A stretch of DNA of 64,000 bases from Allacma fusca. Taxonomy: Eukaryota; Arthropoda; Collembola; Symphypleona; Sminthuridae. The stretch is from positions 21,576,001 through 21,640,000 of the forward strand of contig OX359246.1 in NCBI GenBank assembly GCA_947179485.1, read 5' to 3'. Both the position numbers and the translations under genes were made by a program. Shown here piece by piece: positions 12,389-24,252 of this stretch (the stretch's first letter is position 1; every line of letters begins with the position of its first letter). A model generated the notes under the pieces. The model ran no database searches and was not told the origin of the DNA. It saw only the letters and a list, made by a program, of their open reading frames with translations.

Positions 12389-14039
12389 CATAGCTGTTCT
12401 AGTCTAGTCGGACTAGACTAGAAATGACTAGATTTGACTAGACTTTTGACATTATTTTTCGAAAATGATTAGACTAGACTGGACTCCAAAGACACGTGAG
12501 AATTTAGACTAGGAGTAGACTTGACTTGAACTGCTAAAAATTCCTGAAAATAGACTTGGACTTGACTGTAAAAAAAATTAAGTCTATTCAAGTCCTCTTT
12601 TCAAAACCTTGAGTAAAATAAACCCAGCGACGACAGCACAACGTTCATGTTTCTCGCTCAAATCAATCACACACCAGAAAAACATGCCTCTGTAGTAATT
12701 TAATGTACAATGATCGTTTGGGGCACTTTGAGATGCCATTTTCAGCATTCTTAAAATTTCTAATGTGCGACCGTTTCGTACCTCATCATAATGCAACAAT
12801 CTAATTTGAATTGATTGGTTCATCTCAAATCAATGAAACAAAATCTAGCTTTGGTTAAAATGAGTCCCCAATAACCAGGACGAAAATCTGCGCATACTTA
12901 TTTCACTTATAGTAAAACCACCTATCGAGAAAAATGCCAAAACTGTGCCAGAAAGTGATAAACCAGCAATAAAAACCAAGAGCAGGTCACGAAAACCTCT
13001 CAAAAATCAGAAACAGATGACACCGACAAATATATCAAAAATGATAACAAAAAACAAACGTATTATTGCCAGTACATCAACCGATCCTCTTTGAATCGAC
13101 TAAATTAGCTGTTCCACCAAACATTAGCGAATCTTCATCAGGAAATACTTACGAATTGCCCAATACAGGAAGGGTAATATTAAATATGAATTATCAAGAA
13201 CTAAAACTTGCACTGAATAACTCCAGGAGCCACAGAAATAATCCTGGAAACTGGCTTGTTCATGTGGCTTCAACGAGGAAGCATGCAGATGATGGAAATA
13301 CTATAAAGAAATTGAAACCTAAAATGGTAAAAGTGGCAGTAACCGTGATGACGAATTTTATGATTCAGAAAATAACTAATAAAATTTGGCTATAAAATTA
13401 CATACAGGAGAAGTAAAGATACTTCCATGTGTTGGTCACAAGTTCGATGGTTCAAAAATCAAAATGGAATTGTTGCACTGTGCTTATAGTGTAACAAGCA
13501 GTACGTTTATAGTAGCAGCGCTGCAGGAGGTTCTTCTAATCTGGTTCGACATTTTAAGGTAATTCCTTTAGAAAGTAAATTGTATTTGCCCAATTTGGTC
13601 TAACTCGGTCTTAAATATCGATATGTACCAAACATTTGCCAAGGAACCCCGCAAATCACTCGACATTTGGAATCTACGATAGAATTGATTGGAAAAAATA
13701 CATTAGTGTGTGAAACCTCCCTTGTAACTACTTTTGTTTATTACGCATTTGACATGCATTTCCAAGTGTTTCATTTAGTTATACCGATCTAGAAATATCA
13801 GTAATAAATTCAAGATCAGTACGTGAATTTTAAGTAGCACCTTTAATAGCACATATATTGTGGACTAGACTTGAGACTAGACTAGACTTGAATAGTGAGT
13901 CACGTAAAACTTTGGACTATGAATATACTTGACTTGAACCGCTAAAAGTGATCTGGAATAGAATAGGACTTGAATAGAGTTTTCCTTGCTTTATTAAGAA
14001 TAGACTAGACTGGACTTGGGGAGCTCGTGAACAGCTATG
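12389..14039 (+). mobile_element. hAT-type DNA transposon, decayed, with BED zinc-finger remnant
   Basis: The ends form an 11-bp terminal inverted repeat (CATAGCTGTTC at the left, GAACAGCTATG at the right). Perfect 8-bp target duplications TTGTGAAC lie at 12381-12388 and 14040-14047; 8 bp is the hAT hallmark. Subterminal regions (12398-12580, 13860-14015) are packed with AGTCTAGT/ACTAGACT repeats in both orientations. Inside, the plus strand at about 13434-13560 encodes a BED-type zinc finger: WSQVRWFK, then C-x2-C, then SSNLVRHFK, preceded by a lysine-rich leader at 12930-13075. BED fingers sit at the N-terminus of many hAT transposases and bind the element ends. The finger contains an in-frame TAG between its two cysteines, and no catalytic DDE/dimerisation core follows, so this is a non-autonomous relic. 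Confidence 0.88.
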
Positions 14040-14444
14040 TTGTGAACAATCGGCTTCAAGCACAATCTTATTCAAAATAGCTGATTGATTTACAAACATT
14101 GCAAACTTGTGGGATTTTTGCCCTGTAATCAATAGGATGAACTGTACTTGAGGCAATTCACTTCAGCCATCACGTATGCTTATTAGTCTAGGTGTCATGA
14201 AATAAAAATGCAAAAAGACCTGTCCTTGTCAGAAGACTTTCAATCTTGTAGTCCGAGAACCAGCAGATGTTGTTATTAAAAATTTATAATATAGGTACAT
14301 TTATCACAAAAAGCATATTTCACGATTATTTTCAGAAGCGTTCCAAGGAATGCGCTACAAGGGTTAATTCATTTTGTAATTTCTCTAAATGTTTTGATTA
14401 TTAATGCTAACTATAGCATTTATTTAATAACATTTATATTTAAT

Positions 14445-15893
14445 TGACAATTTTGAAACATATTCTTTGGTATATTTTCATTCATTTTTGATAGCACCGC
14501 TCTATGGAAATAGTAAAATATTTATCTATGGAAATAAATATTTACCTATGGACAACTAAAAAACAGATTAATACACTGGGCTGTCGAAAGGAAGAAGTTT
14601 GAGTGTATCATGTAGTAGGAGAAAGAGCACTTGAACAAATAATTTGCACCCTCGTTATATCAAAATAATACTACAGTGATTTCCTATATCTATAGTGGTT
14701 TTCTCTTAGATAGCATTCCCTTTATATTGGCACATTTAAATTTTCCCTTGGATTATCTACATTTACCTTATATTGTAGTAACATATAGTGGCATCCCCAT
14801 ATATATTGGCATGACAAAATATTGTCATAACCGCAATGTTGTTCACTATACAGCCTTCATTATACTCCATTATTAAATAGAGGCCAGCACAAGCACCTCC
14901 AGGACCAGTTCCCGGAGCTTGAAAATATTTTTTACCCGTTACCACAGTTTGCATACCCGGACAAGTGTTTTTTAACATATTACAATATAATACAGGGATT
15001 CGAACAATCAAACCCTTGTTGTTATATTTACTATTAAAGAGCAAACAATATGAAGGGCAGTTCAAACTGCTCACAGCGATTATGGACTCCGTCTTATTAA
15101 TTGATTCCGTAATTATAACTATTCAGTAATTCAATTTTATCCTAATAACACGGGTAACTTCTGCAGGACGGTCAAGTTTTGTATGATGACTTGAGACTTG
15201 AGTGTCACCCACTCCCGTGACGACCACTGGTTTAGAAACTTTTTACCTACATTGTGTTTTTGGGTTTTAGGAGGTACTTGTAATCGCACATCTGCTATAA
15301 TTTTGTTTTAAATTAATAAGGATTTTTATTCCACTTTGAGGTTTTGTCAGTTACAAGCTATAACAACGTAAAAACCAATATAGGCGAGGTTGACTGACTG
15401 GGGAGCACCTACGCTGTAAATGGTTTTGTAAAAACTCCTATAGTTTATATTTGTCTAAGTAATTATTTGCATGAGCCCAAAAGATTAATCAAACACAAGT
15501 ATGAGATTTACGTTCCCTGTGTAGTCCATTCTATTCGAACCCACTTAAAATTTATGCATGCATGTATGTGCTGTCAATCTCGAGCTTAATTAAAATGTGT
15601 CTTTTGTAGGCGTTCTTATCAAGTTTTAAAAGAATAGGGAGTTGATGGTCAACAATGAGCTCAGTTAACTTCGTTCCCTGTATTATTTGGGGCACATTAA
15701 GTCAACAGAATTTATTTGTGTGTACTGAAATATGTGTAAAAGAAGCTGATTCCTCTGTAACACAGGATATTGACTTCAGCCCTTTCCGGCCATACAAAAA
15801 TTAGAGCTACTCAGCCTAGAAATAGTAAGTCAAAACTTTAGTACTCGTCTATGTCTATTTTACTTCATTTTAAAAGTAAAATCGGAAGATAAA
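14445..15893 (+). repeat. Upstream flank of chemoreceptor copy 2, with about 800 bp of extra sequence
   Basis: 14445-14660 and 15470-15893 align to 1617-2210 in front of copy 1. The intervening 14660-15470 is absent from copy 1 and so is either an insertion here or a deletion there. It has no clear inverted ends or target duplication, and reading frames in it (for example minus strand 15074-14763) look accidental. 14048-14444 holds nothing recognised. Confidence 0.65.
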
Positions 15894-17125
15894 ATGTCAG
15901 AAAAGTTTTACGGTTCCGTAATAAATACATGCTATAAAATCGGCTGCTCCCCTTACAAATGGAATCATGAGACACGAAAGTTAGAATTCAATTCTTCGAC
16001 AGCCAGACGAGTATTTTGGACAGCTCAATTTTCACTTCACTGTTTATATTTTATTTTTCTGGTATTTAATTATATCCAAATTGAATTTCTCCCGAGGGGA
16101 AAAATGCTCCCGAAAAAGATACGTAAGATGGCCCGAATTGGACTCCTACAAATCACTGTATCGTACTTCTATCTCTTTGGGTCACAAGTCCTGGTACTGA
16201 AAACATGGGGAAAGCTGCATTTATTTGTAAATAACTACCATGAGATCTTCGCCAAGTATCAGAGTTAGTCATAAAATTTAAAAAAAAAATTAAATTTACG
16301 CTCATCGATATTATTGAATTTATAAAGTTTACAAAGAATATAATCTTATAAATTTTGAACCATTTAGACCAACAACCCGAAAAGAAGAGTTCATATTTGA
16401 AACCTGCAATTAAATTCATAAGGACGTTCTTCCTGATTGGATGTGCATCACTGATTATTAATACAATGGATATCAGAAAAAATCCCCGGAAGCCCATATA
16501 CTTCACAGCGGCAGTTCCTCCATCAAAACTGAACATGTTAAAATTTATTTTAGTTCCAATACATATCGATATGTGGCTACACTTGTACGGGGCAATGATT
16601 TTTGCCACCACGTTTGAAATCCACTACTTGTTTAACCTGGTTGAGCATTTAAAAAATCTTCACCCGGCATCAGGTTTCAAATCTTTCAAAACCATGATCA
16701 GGAAGCCACAATTTATGAAAGAATATCGACAAGTGATGATTCTGCAGTCTTTTTCCAATTCTTTTGCAGCTCATTTGTTTGGAATTTGGGACATTGTTTC
16801 CATCTTGGTAGCAATTTTAGGGTTCTACGGCTCACTGGCAATTGATGGCACAGTTAAAATAAAATTCTTTTATATTGGCTGCTATGCTACGTGGTTTGTC
16901 AAGACAGTGTTTGACAAAGCTGCAGAGGTGCGGGAGACTTCCCTAAAGGTATTATCATACTGGAAGATCCGATCTGGCGATAAGGAGTTTCGAATGTTCC
17001 TGGCAACCTGTCGGCCAATAGGAATTAGTGTAAGCAACATGTTCGTTGCAGATCGTACCTTAGTGTTCTCCATATTGAGTATAATTTTAGACAACACTGT
17101 TACACTAATGTTGACTACTAGGTAA
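15894..17125 (+). CDS. Seven-transmembrane chemoreceptor (gustatory/odorant receptor-like), copy 2
   Basis: A probable ligand-gated sensory receptor of the insect GR/OR type. Two exons: 15894-16263 (from ATG MSEKFYGS) and 16368-17125, joined in phase 1 across a GTTAGT...TTTAG intron, giving about 375 residues, the normal length of the family. Hydrophobic segments fit seven helices: FWTAQFSLHCLYFIFLVF, GLLQITVSYFYLFGSQVLVL, RTFFLIGCASLIINTM, LYGAMIFATTFEIHYLFNL, GIWDIVSILVAILGFYGSL, KIKFFYIGCYATWFVKTVF, and a C-terminal VFSILSIILDNTVTLMLTT. The last lies where insect GRs carry their conserved TM7. The closest relative is the broken copy at 2211-11690. The reading frame is intact and stops at TAA 17123-17125; a further tiny 3' exon cannot be excluded because AG|GTAATG occurs there. 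Family placement is by topology and feel, not by a database match. Confidence 0.78.
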
Positions 17126-17325
17126 TGACAGAGCAATAGCTTGCTAGAAAACATTGAATTTATTTGTGTCATTTAAATAACCGAATTGGGCAAATGGATT
17201 CGAAAATATGTTGCTTTATAAATGTGCCCAATTAATAAAAGATACAGTTAGTGCGTTATGGTATAACCTACATAATTTTATAATGGTTAGTGTATAGCTA
17301 TAATTCAATGAAATAACGTGGAATG

Positions 17326-18261
17326 CAGAGGTGTGGAATATTTTGAAATATTGTATTTGAAATAATATTTGAAATACATTTCGTATTTTGCATTTGGTAT
17401 TTTTACCACCGTAAATGTTTAACGCATTTTGTATTTGGTATTTTGTCAGGACCATAATCTCTATTGTATTATGTATTTCGTATTTTGAAAATATATGAAA
17501 GTCATGTTATTTTATATTTATTTATCTTGTTACTTTTGCTCATCCCGTATTTCAAATACAAATTACAATTTTAAAATACATACCTCAGGCCACTGTCAAG
17601 GTCGGCTGTAACACATGCCCGAATAAACATTTTGAAAGGTAAAATAAACTAATTCTCTAACATTTTTGACCGGTTTGTAGTACTTGCTTATTGGATATTC
17701 AATGTGTATTAAATTTTAATGTGTGTTGGATATTCTTCCTGGATATTAAATACAATTCAATGTGAGGGCTATCAATTTAGTTGCATTAATGACTCGACCG
17801 CCATAAATTACCCGGGTATTGCTATGCGTTTTAAGGAAAATTATTCTGTATTTATGGTGACTTTGATGTACACAAATGCAAGATTCTAAGCTCTACTCAT
17901 ATGCACCTTACCTTAAGTTAACGAAATAACTTATGGTTATGTTATTACAAAAAGAGACTGCACTCTGACTTACGTAAAGATCTTGGAATGATGCATAAGT
18001 ATTTGCTCATTTTGAGAAAACTTTCAATTTATGTATTTTGTATTTCAAATACGGTATTTTTATTTCGTATTTTACGTTTTCGTAGGAATAAAGTATTTTA
18101 TTTTATATTTTGCAAAAACTAGTCCAGATATTTGTATTTTATTTTGTATCTTGACTACGTTACTCCTACTATTTTATTTTATATTTGTATTTTAAGGTTT
18201 CTGAAATTGTATTTGTATTTTGTAGTTTAATATTAAATTTCATGTATTTTCCACACCTCTG
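17326..18261. mobile_element. Non-autonomous hAT element (MITE), 936 bp
   Basis: The terminal inverted repeat CAGAGGTGTGGAA is exact at both ends, and the perfect 8-bp duplications GTGGAATG lie at 17318-17325 and 18262-18269. The interior near both ends consists of GTATTT/GTATTTTG and its complement AAATAC repeated dozens of times with variation. No transposase reading frame. It lies about 200 bp downstream of the chemoreceptor stop. Confidence 0.93.
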
Positions 18262-18269
18262 GTGGAATG

Positions 18270-18913
18270 CAACTGGAAGAGTTCTTGTAAAACGTTATTG
18301 GGGGAACTATGAAATTGATGCAAAAAATAAACGAAGTAATATATGTAGCAGTGGTTACTTGGGACAAATACAGAACGAGATGTCGTAACGTTCGGGTCTC
18401 AAAGAAGAGTCGTAGTTAGTTTTTGAGGTTAGATATGCCATCAGTTCAAGCAGGAGCACATGTGATGTTTAGCTTTTCTTTAATTTCTACATGACATTTA
18501 TAAACGATAAGGTTTAAATAAACGTAAAAATAGCTTGAACTAAACCTAGATTACGATACTTTGGGGGTTCTCAACTAATTGGTAATATTTTATTCTAATA
18601 AGGAAGCACTGACTTAGGGGGTAACTGTCAACACGTATGTAGACACTCCGGATGTGGTCTTAAAATCCAGTTCATTAAATTATTATTGAGTATTTTGCAC
18701 ATAGGGAGGAAAAATAGGCTACATTTTTAATCACATCAATGAGTTTCAGATATGGGATAATTCCGGTTTCAATAAAACCGGGGAAACATCTTTTGTGTCA
18801 TAAATTTTTTATTCGATTATACAAATTACATTAGAATACCTTGCTCATTACTAACCTTGGATTCATTTCCAATATTTCAGCGGGCAGTAGTGGTGGATTT
18901 CAGTACCTAAGAT
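18270..18913. other. Intergenic stretch between two hAT elements
   Basis: AT-rich, no reading frame of note and no recognised repeat. Confidence 0.4.
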
Positions 18914-19244
18914 CCTAGGACCACTGGGGCATACGAAGTTGACTAGTCTAGTCTGTTCTATTCTTTCGGCGGTTTGTCCTTACCTATTCAATTCTAGTCT
19001 ATTCTTTTACGAATTTCTTTACACTAGTCTAGTCTAGTCCTATTCACACTTTTTCTTAAAAATCCTAGTCTGTTCCTAGTCAATTCCTATTCAAGACTGA
19101 AACTAAAAAATTTCCGGGAATTGCTCAAATGTAACAGATAAGGGATAGGGATTTCCCTGATCTTGGTCTTAAAGCTCGTGAAAAAAGGGGGAAGGTAGGA
19201 ATGAGGAAATAAAAATGCGGGATCCGTCAGACGTGTGTGAGTAC

Positions 19245-20034
19245 TAGGCATTGGCATATCGGTCAATTTTTAAATATCGTTAATATCGTTATCGTTCTTC
19301 CTAATGATGACGATAACGATATCGAAGGACGATATAACGATATTTCTTTCAATGTGAAACGCATCGGTTAATAATGTAAAATATAAAAATAATCGACCGA
19401 CACTGCCGAAGTATTGATGATTAATTAAATACCTTATTACTACTGTTTATAACAGAATTGCCACAAACATGCATTGTTCGGAAAACTATCAAAGCAGTTT
19501 TCTTTTTACTGATCCCATTCGGAACACTGAAACTATATTTGGTATTAATTAAATGAAAACTGGTACTGAAAATGAGGATTTACTTAAGGCAAACCAAGTA
19601 TATTTTAACCGTATTTTTACCGTGACAGTATAATTGGTATTAATTTTTCTGAAACTGGTGAGAACAATAAATAAGGAATCCCGCAGGTTCCACCAAGTAT
19701 GTTTTGATTCCAGCAGAAACAAATTTGGTATTAATTGCAGAAAAACTGGTTCTACATCTATGTTTTAATATATGTTTTTACATACGTATGTTTTGAGGAA
19801 ACCAAGAATTTACATGGTATTATTATGTGACTGGCGTGATGTTTTGAATTAGTTAATAGACATTAAAATGTTGGGGGTGAACCATTATTTGGGGAATTGA
19901 ACCACATATTTACGATACGGAAACTGACCGATATATCGTTCAAAGTTTACGAGAATTATCGTACAATTATCGTTTCGAAAAATGTACGATATGGACGATA
20001 ATATCGTATGGCTATATCGGTATGCCAATGCCTA
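19245..20034. mobile_element. Non-autonomous hAT element (MITE) nested in another hAT, 790 bp
   Basis: The inverted termini TAGGCATTGGCATA/TATGCCAATGCCTA are exact over 14 bp. The perfect 8-bp duplications GTGAGTAC lie at 19237-19244 and 20035-20042. The ends are rich in ATATCG/CGATAT motifs. It sits inside the element at 18922-22427, so it inserted later. Confidence 0.93.
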
Positions 20035-21355
20035 GTGAGTACCACGTCAAGCACTCATAAATTAATAAAAGCAAGTATTAGTGTTTGCATTGCACTCCTT
20101 CCAAAGCAAGTCCGCGCTAATATCTTTAACCTAAAATCAACGACGACTAATAGTTACAAATAAAATATTGGCAGATTTTTTCAGCACTACTGGCATTCCC
20201 CTGTTGAGTGTACTCACTTGTGAAGCCTAATAATGAGTACAAATGACACGTTAAATACAAAAAATAACTGCTGATAACTGAAAACAAAATAAAATAGTAG
20301 TAAAGACTACTGTTTTTAAGGAGGTTTTTTTTTACTGATTCGCAAAAATTAGAATTTTCAACTTTTGAAAAAATTCGTTTTCGTAAAAAACGCAAAGCGG
20401 AGATATGCACTTCCCCCCCTTGAAAAAAAAGATTTAAGGATAAGTTCTGCACCCTTTGACCAAATCCGAATATTAAGGGCTTAAAGTCAATGACAGAATT
20501 TGTACAACGTCCAATGCTTAACGTGCATCTTCAGCGTGTATAGTTTACGAGATCTGGAGCTGTTTATACCCAAGTTTTCTCTTGAGTCTACGGAATTGCC
20601 TATCCTAATACATTGCAGTTTTTTTAAAGGTCTTCCCCCACAACAACTTTGATAAAAATTTGCACACATGACTGTCTAATTATTGCAAGCTAGTGTGCAA
20701 AATCTTATGATGTGCGACCAAGGGATTGGACCCTTAAAAATGAATTAAAAATGCGAATTATGGTTGTCATTTGTCATAATCATAACCTTCAATATTCGAG
20801 ACGTAACTTGAAGACTTCCAATATTAACAACTAATTAAATTATTTGAGCTTCATGAAAATTTTAATAATGAATTACTATTGTATGGACTCATTAAGCCAA
20901 GAAAGTTTTGAAAACAATTGAAAAAAAAATGAGGTTTTAAAAAAACCAAAACGAAGCTGCTTTTACGATTCTAAAAGTGAAAAACTACCATTTGGTATGC
21001 ATGGGAGGAATTATAGCAATAATGAACGATACAAAGCATCTCCAAACCCCTACTGACTTCACAACTCTCACTCTACTCCAGATGAGGTGTGCTCCACACT
21101 AAGATTACTTTATTTGTACATAATTACTTTCTATTGGCCCGTGTTCCGACCGATGATCAGCGTTCTAGCCAGTTAGTACCAACCGCGCGACACTCCTTCG
21201 TTACATCACCTATCACACCACGTTGATATTCAGTTTTGGACAGTCACGTTAGTTTTTATAAGCTAAATCCCAAAATTATGCTTTAGTAACGAATGTAAAG
21301 TTTGAACTCTCATATCTCGAGAACTAGGTTCGTTGACAACAATTCTGTTTTGAAG

Positions 21356-22350
21356 TTTCATTGAAATCTATTCAGTAGTTTTAGAGATAACAGTCATTTG
21401 ACATAAAGTCCAAAATTTTAAGAAATTTTTTCGAAAAAACTATCTGGCCGATTTCAACCAAATACGAACTCAGCCTTACTTTTGATACAAGTAATGCCCA
21501 TAAAAAATTCATTGAAATCAGTTCAGTAGTTTTTGCGTAATAGTGCGGATGGACACACGGACGTACGGACAAGGCTATTTTACTAGGGGGCTGACGCCAC
21601 CCTAAAAAATCATCGCTACGCGATAATTTGAGGCTACGCATAGGGTGGCGTCAGCCACGGCCGTTAAAGTAGGATAAATTATTGTTTTTTTCGAAAAAAC
21701 TATCAGGCCGATTTCAACCACATAGAAAGTAACAATTACTTTTTACATAAGCAATATTCACAAAAGATTTCATTGAAATCAATTCTGTAGTTTTAGAGAT
21801 AACAGTCATTTGACATAAAGTCCAAAATTTCAAGAATTGTTTTCGAAAAAACTATCCGGCCGATTTCAACGACATAGAAAGTAACAATTACTTTTTACAT
21901 AAGCAATATTCACAAAAGGTTTCATTGAAATCAATTCAGTAGTTTTAGAGATAACATTCATTTGACATAAAGTCCAAAATTTCAAGAATTGTTTTCGAAA
22001 AAACTATCCGGCCGATTTCAACGACATATACAGTAGCTATTACTAATTACATAAGCAATATTCACAAAAGATTTCATTGAAATCGATTCTGTAGTTTTAG
22101 AGATAACAGTCATTTAACATAAAGTATAAAATTTCAAGAATTTTTTTCGAAAAAACTATCCAGCCGATTTCAACCAAATACGCACTCAGCCTTACTTTTG
22201 ATACAAGTAATGCCCATAAAAAATTCATTGAAATCAGTTCAGTAGTTTTTGCGTAATAGTGCGGAGGGACACACGGACGTACGGACGTACGGAAGTACGG
22301 ACGTACGGACAAGGCTATTTTACTAGGGGGCTGACGCCACCCTAAAAACA
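21356..22350. repeat. Tandem array of 151-152-bp units
   Basis: The landmark TTCATTGAAATC recurs at about 21356, 21507, 21768, 21920, 22072 and 22223. Steps are 151, 261, 152, 152 and 151 bp; the long step holds an extra end module. Each unit carries TTCGAAAAAACTATC and GGCCGATTTCAAC. Two units end in a module with GACACACGGACGTACGGAC and GGGGGCTGACGCCACCC (21535-21606, 22255-22345). Because 151 is not a multiple of three, the reading frames across it (for example 21381-21641, minus) are accidental. Confidence 0.85.
21590..21655. repeat. Inverted repeat (hairpin) at the end of an array module
   Basis: GGCTGACGCCACCCTA is followed about 30 bp later by TAGGGTGGCGTCAGCC, a perfect 16-bp inverted pair. 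The spacer contains the small palindrome ATCGCTACGCGAT. It could be two element ends facing each other. Confidence 0.8.
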
Positions 22351-22435
22351 GACTCCTACACGCAAATGAACTGTTCAGCGTGCACATAATTTTCCTAGTC
22401 AAGTCGGACTAGACCAGGGCACCAGTGCCTAGGAC

Positions 22436-24252
22436 TGTTCACTGAGTTGCTTTGCAGTCTGATTTAAATCATTTTTCTCCCCCTAGCTTAGAGAAATGCC
22501 AATGGTAAAAAAATAATTTATTTGCATCACTGCTGTTGTTAAACCTAAATAAATTGTTACCAATTTATTCCTTTACCGTAGTTCAAAAAATAAATACAGG
22601 AGGTGAACAAATTCAGAAGGCCTTGGTAAAATTAATAATTTGGTAATTTCGGATTTTAACTTGTATTTAAAAATTTTACAAAAAATAAAATTTAATGTTC
22701 GTTTGTAGCAAAATTTATTTCAAAAATATTTTATTCGAAATCTTGCTACTTATAATAAAGAAATGGATTCCGTTGAAACCAATTTAAGTGTAAAAAAACA
22801 ATATTTACATTTTGTTTCAAAAAGATCCTAATTGCTTTACTTCCGGTATCCTTTTGAACTTGGTGGATGCAAAATTATTTCGAAAAATAAAAGCTCGAAG
22901 ACAATTCGCTACAAAATGGAGGAACCTGTTTTTTCGTCTTCCCGTGTGCAGGAGTTAAGGAATTATTTTCAGCAGCCATGTACGACTTGACACATTCGTT
23001 TTGTAATTTCTCATTCCACCCTCAAAATGTTCGGTCGGTAGCTGTGCATAGACATAAGAACTGTGCTTTTTAATTACCACGGTAGGTTGTGAGACAGTAC
23101 ACCTTTGAAGTTGGGAAATGCTTTTGATTTCACATACTCCCACTGTCTCATCATTCGAAATTATTTTTTAATTACGCACGAAGAACGAGTTGTCTGTTTT
23201 GGAGGAGCTTATGTCAAAAATAATAATTACTGTTAATATTCGATGGGCGAAACGTTGTCGGTCTAAACGGTTGGGTAGCTCCAGTAGCTATAATTGCAAA
23301 AATAAAAACTAATTACTTGTCAAGGATTTCTCAAGCGACTCAAAAATGTTTGAAAATTAATTTTTGCAAAATCCATTTAAGTGTTTTTAATAGATTGGAA
23401 CAATCATTGAAGTAGGTTTGCATTGGCGGGAAAAAAACTTCCAATCAATTTAAATCGCCATATATATTCTACTAGTAAAAGTCCTGTGCTTCACAGGGGC
23501 AAGTACCTGAGTGAGAATTGAGATAGTACCCAAACGTAAGACCTACTGTAAATGTCCATAGACCCCATATCAAGGCCTTTCGAGAAGGCTTAATGTTAGT
23601 AGCTCGCTTCGATGTGAACTATTAATTGTAAGACTAACAATTCGTTTCATAAAGCTAGTTGACATTGCTGACACGTGCTGATTAAATATGGTTTTTTATA
23701 ATTTTATTATAATTTGTATATAGCTCAATTGTACCGTAATAATGTAACTGAAGTCCCCGACATTCAACGCACTGATTATATAAAATAGGAAAAATGAAAG
23801 GAATTCGTAGTAGCGCAACACGTTTCACGTGCTACAGTCACTAAAATTCATGGTTGCTACAAATCAATCCTTATTGCTTAATGATATTTTGTTGGATATA
23901 AAGATCAAATGTGGATGTTAAGGTTTGTAATTTTAAAAAATTCAATTCCATTGAATTTTCCATGAAAAAAATTCCACACATATGCGTACATAGTTCAATC
24001 ACTAAAATTCTCCTCTCCTCAAATTCTTAAGGTCTGGAAAATTAGAAAGTACATTTAGTTTGAATCATAGAGCATAGTGACCGTTCGGTTTCTATTTGCA
24101 AAATAATCAGATTGCAATCGTAATACATGGAGATAGAATTGAATTCCATAACCATGGCACATATGAGTAGAACATTTGCTGTAGGTTTGAATGTCGGCAC
24201 AGACTGACAGACACGACGTTCTGGATTTAATAGAGGAAATTGTGCTTGGGAA
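22436..24252. other. Gene-free stretch
   Basis: AT-rich. No exon was recognised. It contains the short palindromic repeat at 23483-23497 that recurs at 27.5 kb. Confidence 0.4.
23483..23497. repeat. Dispersed palindromic repeat, copy A
   Basis: CCTGTGCTTCACAGG with the flank TAAAAGT on the left. The same core with GTAAAAGC in front recurs at 27544-27560. The preceding TCTACTAGTAAAAG resembles the 5' tip of some Helitrons, but no matching 3' hairpin with CTRR was found. Confidence 0.6.

Larger units (their letters stand above)
18922..22427. mobile_element. hAT-type element, about 3.5 kb, composite (hosts a nested hAT element and a 151-bp array)
   Basis: Ends are CACTGGGGC at the left and GGCACCAGTG at the right (inverted CACTGG), with perfect 8-bp duplications CCTAGGAC at 18914-18921 and 22428-22435. 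Subterminal sequence at 18942-19100 and 22394-22415 repeats CTAGTCTAGTC-like motifs, the same motif as in the element at 12389-14039, suggesting a related family. The interior holds a separate 790-bp hAT insertion and a 151-bp tandem array. No transposase was recognised. Confidence 0.85.

Noticed and set aside
14763-15074. Open frame of 103 codons in the flank of chemoreceptor copy 2
   Set aside because: No domain, no homology to the other flank, low-complexity neighbours.
21381-22402. Repeated minus-strand frames with an apparent shared protein sequence
   Set aside because: They arise from the 151-bp tandem array and its end modules.
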